This document shows, piece by piece, positions 28,901 to 37,410 of a DNA stretch of 64,000 nucleotides. Source of the DNA: Chitinophaga sp. LS1 (lineage in GTDB: Bacteria > Bacteroidota > Bacteroidia > Chitinophagales > Chitinophagaceae); NCBI RefSeq assembly GCF_034274695.1, contig NZ_CP128362.1, forward strand, positions 8,496,501-8,560,500, given 5' to 3'. Below the pieces are notes generated by a model. The model had not been told where the DNA came from. It saw nothing but the letters and a program-made list of their open reading frames with translations, and made no database searches. Each line of letters begins with the position of its first letter. The stretch's first letter is position 1. The translations under genes were made by a program, and so were the position numbers.

Positions 28901-29302
28901 ATGGACCTGTACGGTGTGTCTAAAGCATCTGGTGATGCAAGAGATGCAGGCGGCGTAAAAATAAACGGTGTTGATCCAAGTGGTAATGCTGTAACTTCTG
29001 TCGATGCACATACCTGGTATTCTACTGTAGGTGGTCGTGAAGCGGTGTCTGGCGAGTACATGTACAATGCGACGACTGTTCGTCTGCGTGAAATGGCACT
29101 GGGTTATACCGTTCCACTGAAAGATGTATTTATCAAGGCGCTGAAATTCTCTCTGACCGGACGTAACCTGCTCTATTTCTATAAGAAAGCACCGTTTGAT
29201 CCTGAGTTGACGATGTCTACTGCAAATGGTTTGTCTGGTGTAGATATTTTCATGCAGCCTGCATTACGCAGTTATGGTCTGAGTCTGAATGCTACTTTCT
29301 AA
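25934..29302 (+). CDS. SusC/RagA TonB-linked protein with STN signalling domain
   Basis: About 1122 residues from the ATG at 25934; the frame is open from 25868 and an internal ATG (MKLTAILTLV) would start right at the signal peptide. Order of domains: signal peptide ending SAKTYSQ, secretin/TonB short N-terminal (STN) domain with LYEVFNSISKQTGYEFVYD, carboxypeptidase-like domain (TGTVTDSAGHPLQNVSI), plug with ILKGASAAALYGSQGANGV, and a barrel ending in LNATF. The STN domain indicates signalling to the FecR protein encoded upstream. It is paired with the SusD-like gene 20 bases downstream. Confidence 0.94.
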   Translation: MELCASCKTTSHGGVSLLHRKLLLVMKLTAILTLVFTLQLSAKTYSQTVSISGKHLSLYEVFNSISKQTGYEFVYDAKLLEGKGAININAQGQALTAVLNNCLNDKALTYSIVDKIIVISPKKAPREVAPAPIPTAAVTGTVTDSAGHPLQNVSIQVKGTTRGAMTDAGGHFTLEAQPTDVLVISYIGFDKQEIIVGSNTSLTIKLAETNKQLGTVVVTALGIKRSEKSITYATQQVSGVELTKAKDPNLMNTLNGKVAGLTISSSASGVGGSAKVILRGSKSGLGNNQALYVIDGVPMNNTLTNQPNSAYGGSTAYDGGDPISNMNPEDIESISILKGASAAALYGSQGANGVVLITTKSGKAGRTTINYSSGLTLSQAAYKPEFQNTYGQTTDGSTQSWGSKLTTKAHDNVSDFFQTGNNVTNAISLAGGTDKTQTYFSYANTSAKGIQPTNKLGRNNISFKETGKFLNDKLTAEADVNYVTQKIDNTPLSGFYFNPLTGLYLYPRGSNLSQYKNNFEVADPARNGLMVQNWAFNEDVQQNPWWILYRDPNQLDRNRILLNASLKYEINKYLSVQARGSIDRINDIYDQKVYADNATYVSDSSGVYVYQNLTTNQQYGDLLLNFNVPIGKDWRVTGVVGGALRDVKTTGEKFNSGKDGLHIPNIFTLQNFVTMNGANSGTLPNNHSQFQSVFGSANISFKDWFYLDLTARNDWSSNLAFTSTYSYFYPSVGLNVILSSVTRLPEWVSFAKVRGSYAQVGNAPLAYQSYPALNTLGAGGSIVGNTVAPFTDLKPEKTNSLEFGTEWRFFKNRLSVDATYYKTNTRNQTLQISASQASYYDSYYINAGNIQNQGVEAVVRYDVFRDSKFTWNTGVNFATNKNKIIELADGVDYFTLTGASGSNYASKFKVGGSFGDIYGTVLKKDEQGRIMVDANGTPIKQTGDMVYIGNSNTKFQLGWNNNFGYKNFTLSMLIDGKFGGKVMSVTQSMMDLYGVSKASGDARDAGGVKINGVDPSGNAVTSVDAHTWYSTVGGREAVSGEYMYNATTVRLREMALGYTVPLKDVFIKALKFSLTGRNLLYFYKKAPFDPELTMSTANGLSGVDIFMQPALRSYGLSLNATF

Positions 29303-29322
29303 CTGTAAAACTGATCGAAAAA

Positions 29323-30918
29323 ATGAAACGCTACTATATAATTATTGCAGTACTACTCCTGGGTGCTACTGCATGTACGAAGAACTTTGAGGATTATAAT
29401 ACGGATAATACAGGTGTTTCCACTGGTCAGCTGAAACCTGACTTTAATGATGTGGGTATTTACCTGTTGCAGGCAGAGCGTTCCATCATCAACTTTTCCG
29501 GTGGTGGCGACCCTAACTCCTACCAGGTGCAGCAGAACCTGAATGCGGATATGTTTTCAGGTTACTTTATGTCTCCCAACCCATTCAATGGTGGTCTGAA
29601 TAATACCAACTACTTTATGATGACAGGATGGAATGGTGAGGCATTTAAAGTAGGTTATCTGAACATCATGTCTCCTATCTCCAAACTACGTACTAACCGT
29701 ATCGATACTGCATATCCTGCAGTATGGGCGGTAGCACAGATTATACGGGTAGCAGGTATGAGCCGTGTGACTGACATCTATGGTCCTATTCCATACAGCC
29801 AGGCGGGAAGTTCAAAGACGGATCTGCCTTATGACAGCCAGGAAGATATTTACAAACGTTTTTTCCTGGAGCTGGATACTGCTACTGCCAACCTGCAGAG
29901 CTATATCAACAATGCTGATTCACTGCCTTTCACCTTTGCGAACTTCGACCTGGTGTATAGCGGTAACTTCACGAAGTGGTTACAGTTTGCCAACTCTCTT
30001 CGTCTGCGCTTAGCGATGCACATTGTGAAAGCGGATGTAACTACTGCACAGGCGCAGGCAGAGAAAGCACTGAATCCTTCCAATGGTGGTGTGATCACTG
30101 CTAACAGTGGTAACATGAATGTACAATTGGGTGGCAGCTTTACGAACCCGCTGGTGTATATCGACAGGAACTGGGGCGATACCCGTATAGGTGCTGATAT
30201 TGCCTGTTATCTGAATGGGTACAATGACCCAAGGATCAGCAAGTACCTGGGTATGTCTACAGATTCCAAAATTACTTCACAATATATTGGTATCCGTTTG
30301 GGTGCGGTGACCAGTTCTAATACCAAAGATGATTATCTCGGGTATTCTGCACTGGGTTCTTCATTTTCACTGGCTACACCTGTGCAGATTATGACGGCTG
30401 CGGAAGTATACTTTCTGAGAGCAGAAGCTGCGTTACGTGGTTGGGCGAATGCAGGTGGGAGTGCACAGGAGCTGTACAATGAAGGTATTACTACTTCTAT
30501 GAACCAGTGGAGTGCAACGATTGGTAGTTATCTGAGTGATGCTACAAGTACGCCTGCGGCTTATGTAGATCCGAAGAATAGTGCTAATGATAAGGAGGCA
30601 CAGTCTACTATTACTATTCAGTGGGATGATGCTGCAAGTACGGATGTGAAAATGGAAAGGATTATTACACAGAAATGGATTGCGATGTTCCCTGAGGGTC
30701 AGGAAGCGTGGACAGAGCATAGGAGAACAGGGTATCCTAAATTGTTCCCTGTGGCGCATAACCAGAGTTCAGGTGTGGTGAGTGATGCGGAAGGTGTGAG
30801 AAGGTTGCCTTATCCACAGCAGGAGTATAATACGAATGCGACGGAGTTGAATAAGGGGATTTCATTGTTAGGTGGGGCTGATAATGCGGCTACGCATATG
30901 TGGTGGGATAAGAATTAA
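29323..30918 (+). CDS. SusD/RagB-like outer-membrane lipoprotein
   Basis: A 531-residue SusD-like lipoprotein; lipobox at LLGATACTKNFEDYNTD. It has the same subfamily features as the product of 16968-18578: an N-terminal NFEDYNTDNTG segment, helix QIMTAAEVYFLRAEAALRGW, and RRLPYPQQEYNTN near the end. It is the last gene of the sigma/FecR/SusC/SusD unit; no hydrolase is attached, so the substrate is unknown and the enzymes may be elsewhere. Confidence 0.93.
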   Translation: MKRYYIIIAVLLLGATACTKNFEDYNTDNTGVSTGQLKPDFNDVGIYLLQAERSIINFSGGGDPNSYQVQQNLNADMFSGYFMSPNPFNGGLNNTNYFMMTGWNGEAFKVGYLNIMSPISKLRTNRIDTAYPAVWAVAQIIRVAGMSRVTDIYGPIPYSQAGSSKTDLPYDSQEDIYKRFFLELDTATANLQSYINNADSLPFTFANFDLVYSGNFTKWLQFANSLRLRLAMHIVKADVTTAQAQAEKALNPSNGGVITANSGNMNVQLGGSFTNPLVYIDRNWGDTRIGADIACYLNGYNDPRISKYLGMSTDSKITSQYIGIRLGAVTSSNTKDDYLGYSALGSSFSLATPVQIMTAAEVYFLRAEAALRGWANAGGSAQELYNEGITTSMNQWSATIGSYLSDATSTPAAYVDPKNSANDKEAQSTITIQWDDAASTDVKMERIITQKWIAMFPEGQEAWTEHRRTGYPKLFPVAHNQSSGVVSDAEGVRRLPYPQQEYNTNATELNKGISLLGGADNAATHMWWDKN

Positions 30919-30932
30919 GTCGTGTGGTGTAT

Positions 30933-30976
30933 AAAACTAAAAGCCCCGCCTCGGTTGAGGCGGGGCTTTTAGTTTT
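30933..30976. terminator. Bidirectional intrinsic terminator
   Basis: A perfect 20-bp stem (AAAACTAAAAGCCCCGCCTC and complement) with loop GGTT; T runs on both strands. It is placed 14 bases after the SusD stop and is the nearest of three hairpins between two converging gene clusters. Confidence 0.9.
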
Positions 30977-30994
30977 TAGCCGTTTGATTTTGTT

Positions 30995-31037
30995 GAGCCG
31001 ATCGAACCGTTCGCTTCGCGAACAGTTCGATCGGCTC
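30995..31037. terminator. 20-bp hairpin with one mismatch
   Basis: GAGCCGATCGAACCGTTCGC pairs with 31018-31037 except at one position; the loop is three bases. No T tract. It is the second of three adjacent hairpins between converging genes. Confidence 0.5.
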
Positions 31038-31038
31038 G

Positions 31039-31082
31039 CGTGCTTTATGGTGCTTGCCCTCAGGCAAGCACCATAAAGCACG
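31039..31082. terminator. Perfect 20-bp hairpin
   Basis: Bases 31039-31058 are fully complementary to 31063-31082, with loop CTCA (apex CCTCAGG). It lies 28 bases beyond the stop of the minus-strand GH30 gene and is the third hairpin of the series. No T tract follows on either strand. Confidence 0.5.
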
Positions 31083-31109
31083 AAGTATTAATTAGCGAAG
31101 TATAAATTA

Positions 31110-32558
31110 CTAGTTGATCACTAAGGTTTCAATTGAGTGTGGTAAACTCTTTACATCTGTACTATTCCCTTTTATCCACAGCTTATAAGCGAATTCTTTA
31201 TCACTTGTATTCAGCACCACTACTACCGTCTTACCATCTTTATTTACAAAAGCAGTCGTTTGGAGATCACTTCTGTTTGAAGATGCGACGATACGCTTTG
31301 CACCAGGACGAATGAATTTAGAAAAATGCCCCATGTAGTAATAAGCATTCGTATAAATCAGATCACCCGTCTTTGTATCTGCATGCACAGGTGCAAAACA
31401 GAAATTACCTACGTGATTAGGACCACCTTTCTCATCCAGTAGGATATTCCAGTCAGTCCAGGCGACTGTACCACTATTGAAATCATTCAATAAAGAGGTG
31501 CCATAACGCTCACCCAGTGCCCAATCATTGACTTTATCCAGTTTGAACGCTTCTACACAACCTTCTGTGAAGATGAGGTTCTTATCAGGAAATGCTTCTT
31601 TTACTTTGCGTACATTATCGAATTCCATGGTGCTACCAGTCCATGTTTCATACCAGTGGTAACCAATACCCCAAACAAACTTTGCAGCTGCAGGGTCTTC
31701 GAGAATTGTGCTGGCACGGTGATAGATCAGGTCACGGTTATGATCCCATGCGATGAGTTTCTTCGTGCTCATACCGGCACGTTGTAAGGTGGGACCTAAA
31801 TAATACCTGATGAAATCTCTTTCTTCTTCAGCAGTAAAGTTGCAGGATTCCCATATCTGTTTTGCCATCGGCTCATTCTGCACACTTAAACCCCATACCG
31901 GAATACCGAGAGATTCGTATGCCTTAATGAACTTCACATAGTAATTTGCCCATGCCTGATAGTAACGAGGCAGGAGTTTACCACCATGCAGCATACTACC
32001 ATTATCTTTCATGAATGCCGGAGGGCTCCATGGACTTGCAAAGAGAGTGAGCTTACCGCCTGCAGCTGCAATGGCAGCTTTGATAAACGGAACGCGGTAA
32101 GTCATATCATGCTTTACATTGAATGTCTTCAACGTACTATCCCCTTCCTCAATATATGTATAGCTATCGCTGGAAAAATCGCAGCTATGAATATTGGTAC
32201 GGGCCAATGTATAGCCAATGCCATTTACGGGATCAAAATAAGCTTTCAGGAGTTCTGCCTGCTTGTCCTTCGGGAGTTTTGCAAACACTTGTGCAGAAGC
32301 ATCTGTCAGTGCACCACCAATACCGGTCATGGTCTGAAAGGTCTTTGCAGGATCTACGAAAATACAGGCATCCGTTTCAAACGGTTGCTTTGCCGAGGTA
32401 AATGATAACTTATCCGTTGCTGACATTCTTAACTGTGTACTCGCGGCTGTAGTGTAAACGGTCACTGTTTTGCGGGAAAGGGTATCTCCCGGTTGAGGAC
32501 CTTTTGCGTAACCGGCGTAAGTCGCCAGCAACAGCCCAGCCAAAATTGCTCTCTTCAT
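31110..32558 (-). CDS. Glycoside hydrolase family 30 (beta-glucosidase/glucosylceramidase-like)
   Basis: A secreted enzyme of 482 residues from the start at 32558 (signal MKRAILAGLLLATYAGYAKG). The (beta/alpha)8 domain shows GIGGALTDASA, SPWSPPAFMKDNG, the acid/base Glu in SVQNEPMA and the nucleophile Glu in FTEGCVEAF, all standard for GH30. The end forms the small beta-sandwich. Members in this kind of locus are often beta-1,6-glucanases; the GH16 and second GH30 beside it support beta-glucan as substrate. It is the last gene of the minus-strand utilization locus. Confidence 0.93.
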   Translation of the reverse strand: MKRAILAGLLLATYAGYAKGPQPGDTLSRKTVTVYTTAASTQLRMSATDKLSFTSAKQPFETDACIFVDPAKTFQTMTGIGGALTDASAQVFAKLPKDKQAELLKAYFDPVNGIGYTLARTNIHSCDFSSDSYTYIEEGDSTLKTFNVKHDMTYRVPFIKAAIAAAGGKLTLFASPWSPPAFMKDNGSMLHGGKLLPRYYQAWANYYVKFIKAYESLGIPVWGLSVQNEPMAKQIWESCNFTAEEERDFIRYYLGPTLQRAGMSTKKLIAWDHNRDLIYHRASTILEDPAAAKFVWGIGYHWYETWTGSTMEFDNVRKVKEAFPDKNLIFTEGCVEAFKLDKVNDWALGERYGTSLLNDFNSGTVAWTDWNILLDEKGGPNHVGNFCFAPVHADTKTGDLIYTNAYYYMGHFSKFIRPGAKRIVASSNRSDLQTTAFVNKDGKTVVVVLNTSDKEFAYKLWIKGNSTDVKSLPHSIETLVIN

Positions 32559-32592
32559 TGTTTTAATTATTACCAGTTTAAACGTGTTCATC

Positions 32593-34026
32593 TTACCAGA
32601 TATAAGTACCTACGGCACCATTTGTCAACGTGGACGTAACGACTTTGCCATTGAACTGGATGTTGAATGATTGGGGAGCGCTGGCATTATTGATCACAAT
32701 TAATACTCTTTTCCCATCAGGCGTTTTGAACGCCACATTGTCCAGCTGGCTGGTGACATTGGTAGCAATCCTCGTGGAACCGGGCCTTACGAACTTTGAT
32801 GCATGTGCTATAATATAATAAGATACATTCCTCGTAACGTCGGCACTGATAGTGAGTGCACCCATACAGGTACTGCAACCTCCATCAGTATGTGGATTAT
32901 AGTTAGGGTCGGAAGCCAGATTCCATTCCAGCACATTCCGGCTCCAGTTGCGGGTGGCACCGACGATGAGATTTGTTATATGCCATTGCAGATTAGAAGC
33001 AAAATCACCAGGGGCACCTACCCATTGCTCTGTAAAGTAGACATTTTTATCTGGAAATGCATTATGGACCTGTGTCAATGCACTGATATCACCGCCATAC
33101 AAGTGAAATGCGGAGCCATCTACATATTGTTTGGCATCTGCATCCTGTAGTACTGTGGCAGGATAATCAGGTCTGTCAGCGTTGTGATCGTAGGCGATGA
33201 TCTTCGTCGTGATACCTGCTGATTTAAATGCGGGACCTAAAGCAGACTTAATAAATGTTGCCTGTTCAGTAGCCTGCATGACCATGCTGGGGTTGTTGCC
33301 CCCATGCAAAGGTTCATTTTGCGGAGTGATCGCGTCGATAGTGATGCCTTCCGCTTTCATAGCCTGGATGTATTTTACAAAGTATTGCGCATAGGTGTCG
33401 TAGTATTCAGGTTTGAGACTACCACCTACAAAGCCACCGTTATCTTTCATCCATACTGGTGCAGACCATGGAGAGCCGAGTATTTTGATATTCGGTGCGA
33501 TGGCGATGATCTTTTTCAGTACTGGTATCAGGTCGGTTTGTTCTTTGCTGATGCTGAACTGGGCAAGGTTTACATCCGTCTGACCGGTAGGCATGTCATC
33601 GTATGTAAAAGGTGCTGCACTCAGGTCAGAGGCACCGATGCTGATGCGGAGATAACTAACGCCGATGCATCCACTATCGGTAGCGAATAATTCTTTGAGC
33701 AGGGCATCCTGGGTGGTAGATGGCAACTTATTAATGAGTGTAGCGCTACCACCGGTGAGGCAATAACCGAAACCATCGATAGATTGATAAGTGGTGCCGT
33801 CTTCTACCTTAATAGTAGGATACACATTGACGGTATCTTTAAATAGCAGACTGACGTTTTGCTTTGACAGCAGTACACTTTTATCTGCTTTGGTGAGCCA
33901 GAAAGTGACGTCAGTAGTTAATTCACCTACGGGAGGTGGAACTATGATGGTAGTCGTATCATTGCTACCTCCCTTACAACTGGCAAAGCAGAAGAGCAGG
34001 GAGCAAAATATATGGTTTAGTCTCAT
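32593..34026 (-). CDS. Glycoside hydrolase family 30, lipoprotein
   Basis: A 477-residue second GH30 enzyme. It starts MRLNHIFCSLLFCFASCKGG, whose lipobox indicates lipid anchoring, probably on the cell surface. Visible motifs are GFGYCLTGGSATLINKL, SPWSAPVWMKDNGGF, acid/base Glu in TPQNEPLHG and nucleophile Glu in YFTEQWVG. It differs enough from its neighbour to suggest a different role: a surface endo-enzyme here and a periplasmic one there. Its start overlaps the GH16 stop by four bases. Confidence 0.93.
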   Translation of the reverse strand: MRLNHIFCSLLFCFASCKGGSNDTTTIIVPPPVGELTTDVTFWLTKADKSVLLSKQNVSLLFKDTVNVYPTIKVEDGTTYQSIDGFGYCLTGGSATLINKLPSTTQDALLKELFATDSGCIGVSYLRISIGASDLSAAPFTYDDMPTGQTDVNLAQFSISKEQTDLIPVLKKIIAIAPNIKILGSPWSAPVWMKDNGGFVGGSLKPEYYDTYAQYFVKYIQAMKAEGITIDAITPQNEPLHGGNNPSMVMQATEQATFIKSALGPAFKSAGITTKIIAYDHNADRPDYPATVLQDADAKQYVDGSAFHLYGGDISALTQVHNAFPDKNVYFTEQWVGAPGDFASNLQWHITNLIVGATRNWSRNVLEWNLASDPNYNPHTDGGCSTCMGALTISADVTRNVSYYIIAHASKFVRPGSTRIATNVTSQLDNVAFKTPDGKRVLIVINNASAPQSFNIQFNGKVVTSTLTNGAVGTYIW

Positions 34027-34874
34027 TTACTTTTCATTTTATATACCCTTACATAATCGACTTCCATCGCTACGGGAAAGATGCTGTCATCTACGCCCTG
34101 AATCCCACCCCAGTCACCGCCTACAGCGAGGTTCAGGAGGATGTGGAAGCGTTTGTCGAATGGCCATACAGTGTACCCTTTCCCTTCATTTACAAACTGG
34201 AATACCAGCATGTCATCGATATACCCCCTAAGGGCATATGGTGTCCAGTCTAATCGGTAGAGGTGGAAGGCGGAGGTGACGTTGTCTACCTTTTTCGTAC
34301 TTGTTTTCTGGGTGTTTAGTTTGAAATAATAAGCTTCTGTGTGGGCACTGATATGGACATTTCCGGGGTCGTAACCTACATGTTCCATGATGTCGATTTC
34401 GCCTGATTTAGGCCAGTCGCCATATGCCCAGTCCGTAGGTAGCATCCAGATGGCAGGCCAGGTGCCTTTGCCGGCGGGGAGTTTTGCTTTGATTTCAAAA
34501 CGGCCGTAGAGCCAGTCACCTTTGTTGGTGGTGACCATCCTGGAAGATGTGTAATTTCTGTTTTCTTTTGTTTCTTTTCTGGCAGTGATGCTCAGTACAC
34601 CGTTTGCCACGCTGGCATTGTCGGTGGAGTTGGTGTAATATTCCAGCTCGTTGTTACCCCAGCCACTGCCACCCAGGTCGTAGCCCCATTTGTTGGGGTC
34701 GGGAGCGCCGGAGTAGTCGAATTCATCTGCCCAGGAGGGAGTGGATTCGAAGGTCCAGCCACTATCGACGGGGGATGTGGGGGTGACAGGCCCGGTGGAG
34801 GTAGTATCGGTACTTCCTTTGCCGGAGCAGGAGGTGAAGAAGAGAAGGAGAAGAGGGAGATATCTTGCGAGCAT
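34023..34874 (-). CDS. Glycoside hydrolase family 16 lipoprotein (laminarinase-like)
   Basis: A 283-residue lipoprotein from the start at 34874 (MLARYLPLLLLFFTSCSGKG; lipobox FTSC). The catalytic E.D..E motif is seen as GEIDIMEHVG near residue 165, preceded by GTWPAIWMLP. GNNELEYYTN near residue 85 is typical of laminarinases and other beta-1,3-glucanases. With two GH30 enzymes it forms a set able to cut mixed beta-1,3/1,6-glucan. The frame extends upstream to 34970, but that part comes from hairpin sequence. Confidence 0.93.
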   Translation of the reverse strand: MLARYLPLLLLFFTSCSGKGSTDTTSTGPVTPTSPVDSGWTFESTPSWADEFDYSGAPDPNKWGYDLGGSGWGNNELEYYTNSTDNASVANGVLSITARKETKENRNYTSSRMVTTNKGDWLYGRFEIKAKLPAGKGTWPAIWMLPTDWAYGDWPKSGEIDIMEHVGYDPGNVHISAHTEAYYFKLNTQKTSTKKVDNVTSAFHLYRLDWTPYALRGYIDDMLVFQFVNEGKGYTVWPFDKRFHILLNLAVGGDWGGIQGVDDSIFPVAMEVDYVRVYKMKSK

Positions 34875-34891
34875 AAGCGTGGATTGAATTT

Positions 34892-34932
34892 CCCGATTTT
34901 GATTGCCACCTTCGGCAGCAATCAAAATCGGG
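34892..34932. terminator. 15-bp perfect hairpin with CCTTCGG apex
   Basis: CCCGATTTTGATTGC pairs perfectly with 34918-34932. The apex holds CCTTCGG, i.e. C(UUCG)G. It lies between the PKD-lipoprotein stop and the GH16 start and is paired with a second hairpin next to it. It could reduce read-through or protect the upstream mRNA end. Confidence 0.5.
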
Positions 34933-34935
34933 TTT

Positions 34936-34980
34936 GGCTGTTTTTTTGGAGCTGTTTTCGGCAGCTCCAAAAAACAGCTG
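34936..34980. terminator. Long hairpin after the PKD lipoprotein gene
   Basis: GCTG, seven T and GGAGCTG pair with CAGCTCC, six A and CAGC; the loop includes TTCGG. It begins 14 bases beyond the PKD gene stop. As at 12121, the T run precedes and the A run follows within the stem. Confidence 0.5.
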
Positions 34981-34993
34981 ATAAGAGTTAAAA

Positions 34994-35815
34994 TTATTGT
35001 TCTTCGAGGAATTGAATATTAGAAAGCGTCATCCCGCCAGTACCCAATGTACCACCGGAGCTACCGCCTTTTATCACTACCCAGGCTGTATCAGCTTTGG
35101 AAAATTCCATATAGCCATTCTTTCCTTTTCCACCGCCATCACAGCCTATTTCAGCGATGTTACCATCGAATGGAATGGAGCCGCAACCGGACCATGTATT
35201 CATGGCTATGTATTTTGTTCCACCATAATCTTTGCCCTGAACTGGCGCGATGGTGTCACAATATACTTCCAACCAGCTGTTGGTAGCACCGGCACCTTTG
35301 ATATTAGCAGCAACGGTATAAGGAGTGTGTGCTTTTACCATTACCATCTGGTAGATTGCACCATTGGTATTGCCGGTGTTAGAGAAATTCAATGTACCAT
35401 TTGTATTGGTGATAGTAGTTTGTGTACCCCCAGTATTCAGGATCGTCCAGTCTGTTGCATTCAGCAAATCTTTTGTGGGTGCATCATTGGCAATCGTGAG
35501 TTTCTGTGCAGTAGTGGCATAACCACCATTTGTGAATACGGTGAGTTGAACCGTATACTCTCCTGCTTTAGAGAAATGCAGTGTGTCAAATTCCCCTGTG
35601 GCAGTCGTACCATCGCTAATCGTCCAGTTCCAGATAAAGCCTCCTTTGGTAGTAGAAGTGACCACTACCCTATTCGGATTGGACGATATGGGTGTAGCGG
35701 TGAAAGAGGCAGTAGGCAAAGCGCCCAGCTCCTTTGTGGATGATTCCGGCGTACAAGCCGGCATAGCGCAGGACAACATCGCTGCCACTGCCAAAGTACC
35801 TATATAGCGTTTCAT
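34994..35815 (-). CDS. PKD-domain surface lipoprotein, probable glycan-binding protein
   Basis: A 273-residue lipoprotein (lipobox CAMPACTPESS). Residues about 35-105 look like a PKD domain (WNWTISDGTTATGEFDTLHFS followed by AGEYTVQLTV). The rest, about 125-270, is a beta-rich domain (NTNGAIYQMVMVKAHTPYTV) like those of carbohydrate-binding modules. Its place directly after SusD and before the hydrolases is that of a SusE/F-like surface glycan-binding protein. No catalytic motif is seen. Confidence 0.8.
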   Translation of the reverse strand: MKRYIGTLAVAAMLSCAMPACTPESSTKELGALPTASFTATPISSNPNRVVVTSTTKGGFIWNWTISDGTTATGEFDTLHFSKAGEYTVQLTVFTNGGYATTAQKLTIANDAPTKDLLNATDWTILNTGGTQTTITNTNGTLNFSNTGNTNGAIYQMVMVKAHTPYTVAANIKGAGATNSWLEVYCDTIAPVQGKDYGGTKYIAMNTWSGCGSIPFDGNIAEIGCDGGGKGKNGYMEFSKADTAWVVIKGGSSGGTLGTGGMTLSNIQFLEEQ

Positions 35816-35833
35816 GTAAATCGGTTTGATGTG

Positions 35834-37387
35834 TTATTTAGTTCCTCCCCATTCTTTGCTTTGTTCCAGCTTTGTATTTTCCAACTCTAACAGTGGAATT
35901 GGCAATATCTCATGCTTACCAGCAATAAAGCCACGACTACCGAGTACGGAAGGTGCTCTGCCAGTACGTACCAGGTCGAACCAGCGATGGCCTTCGCCAG
36001 CCAGTTCCAGTCTTCTTTCATTGAAGATGTTGTCATCTGTCGCTTCGATAGCAGTAAGACCTACGCGGGCGCGTACTGCATTCAGCAACTGATAAGCACG
36101 GGTACCGGCGCCACCACCTTGTCCTGCTTTCACGAGTGCTTCTGCTTCCATGAGGTACGTATCAGCTAAGCGGATTTCGTACAGATCCTGTGGAAAGTTC
36201 AACTCAATATTACCACCACCGGTAGTTTTATTGTAGTTAAAACCAATGAGCTTTTGCAGGAAGTAACCGGTATTTTTATAACCAGGTTCATAGCTGGCAA
36301 TGCCATTGGCCTGTAAGCTATCCAGGTTGGCAACGGTTGCATTATAACGGGGATCGTAGTGAATGGCATCAAACAGTTCTTTGGTCACTACGAGGAAACT
36401 CCATCCGGATACGTAATCAGGGGCACCTGCTTTCAATGCTTTGTAACCTCTTGGGCCCACCATAATGTTCAGCACATTACCTTCTGTACAAGACACGCAA
36501 TCCCATGAGCCTGCGGAACTAGCTGTAAATGCTACTTCGAAAATAGACTCGCTGTTATACTTGGAACCATTGTCTGACTTCCAGAGATCGGCAAAGTTAG
36601 CCAGCAGGTTATAACCATATTTTGAATTGGTGCTACCTGGCACTGTACCATTTACTTCGGCCAGTTCTGTTGCAGCAGCGCTATATTTTTGTTCATAGAG
36701 ATATACTTTACCTAACAGCGCGTGTGCAGCACCTTTGGTAGCACGACCACCTTCGGTAGCAATAGGTACCTGATCAGGCAGATTGGTTTCTGCAATGGCA
36801 TCCTGCAGGTCTGTTTCAATTTGTTTGTACACATCTTCAGGAGTCGCCTGCAACACGTTGTACATGTCGCTGGTAGAAACAGGTTTGGTGAAGAGTGGTA
36901 TATTTTTGAATAAACGTACCAGGTCGAAGTAGAAAAATGCACGGAGGTATTTTGCTTCCGCAGTATAACGGGCTTTGGTCGCTTCGTCCATGGGTACACC
37001 CGGGAGCTTTTCCAGCAGTGTGTTTGCACGGAAGATACCAGAGAAACCTTTCTTCCAGAGTTCATCCTGTGGTCCCTGATCAGGTGTGAGAGTATAGTTG
37101 GCGAATACCTGGAAAGCGGTTACGTCATTGGCACCACCACCACCTGCATAGTGGTCGTCAGAACCGGCGTTCATGGCACCAACTTTGGTTACATAGTTAC
37201 CACCCTGCCAGCCTACTACATCATAACAAGCTACCAGCCCGTTGAAGGCCTCAGTCTGATCTTTGTAATAGTTCGCTTCGAGGTCAGTGCCTTTTGGTTT
37301 TACTTCAAGGAAACTATTGCTACAGCCGCTCATTATTTGCAGGCCAATAGCGAATGTCAATATATGTGGAATGTATTTTTTCTTCAT
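35834..37387 (-). CDS. SusD/RagB-family outer-membrane lipoprotein
   Basis: A 517-residue classical SusD (lipobox LQIMSGCSNSFLEVKPKG). SusD features include QTEAFNGLVACYDVVGW, YLRAFFYFDLVRLFKNIPLF, EIRLADTYLMEAEALVKAG and the end IPLLELENTKLEQ. It belongs to the RagB branch, unlike the other two SusD-like proteins in the window. It is encoded 23 bases after SusC and binds glycan at the surface for uptake. Confidence 0.95.
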   Translation of the reverse strand: MKKKYIPHILTFAIGLQIMSGCSNSFLEVKPKGTDLEANYYKDQTEAFNGLVACYDVVGWQGGNYVTKVGAMNAGSDDHYAGGGGANDVTAFQVFANYTLTPDQGPQDELWKKGFSGIFRANTLLEKLPGVPMDEATKARYTAEAKYLRAFFYFDLVRLFKNIPLFTKPVSTSDMYNVLQATPEDVYKQIETDLQDAIAETNLPDQVPIATEGGRATKGAAHALLGKVYLYEQKYSAAATELAEVNGTVPGSTNSKYGYNLLANFADLWKSDNGSKYNSESIFEVAFTASSAGSWDCVSCTEGNVLNIMVGPRGYKALKAGAPDYVSGWSFLVVTKELFDAIHYDPRYNATVANLDSLQANGIASYEPGYKNTGYFLQKLIGFNYNKTTGGGNIELNFPQDLYEIRLADTYLMEAEALVKAGQGGGAGTRAYQLLNAVRARVGLTAIEATDDNIFNERRLELAGEGHRWFDLVRTGRAPSVLGSRGFIAGKHEILPIPLLELENTKLEQSKEWGGTK

Positions 37388-37410
37388 TGTAATTTGCTTT
37401 TATCAGTTTA

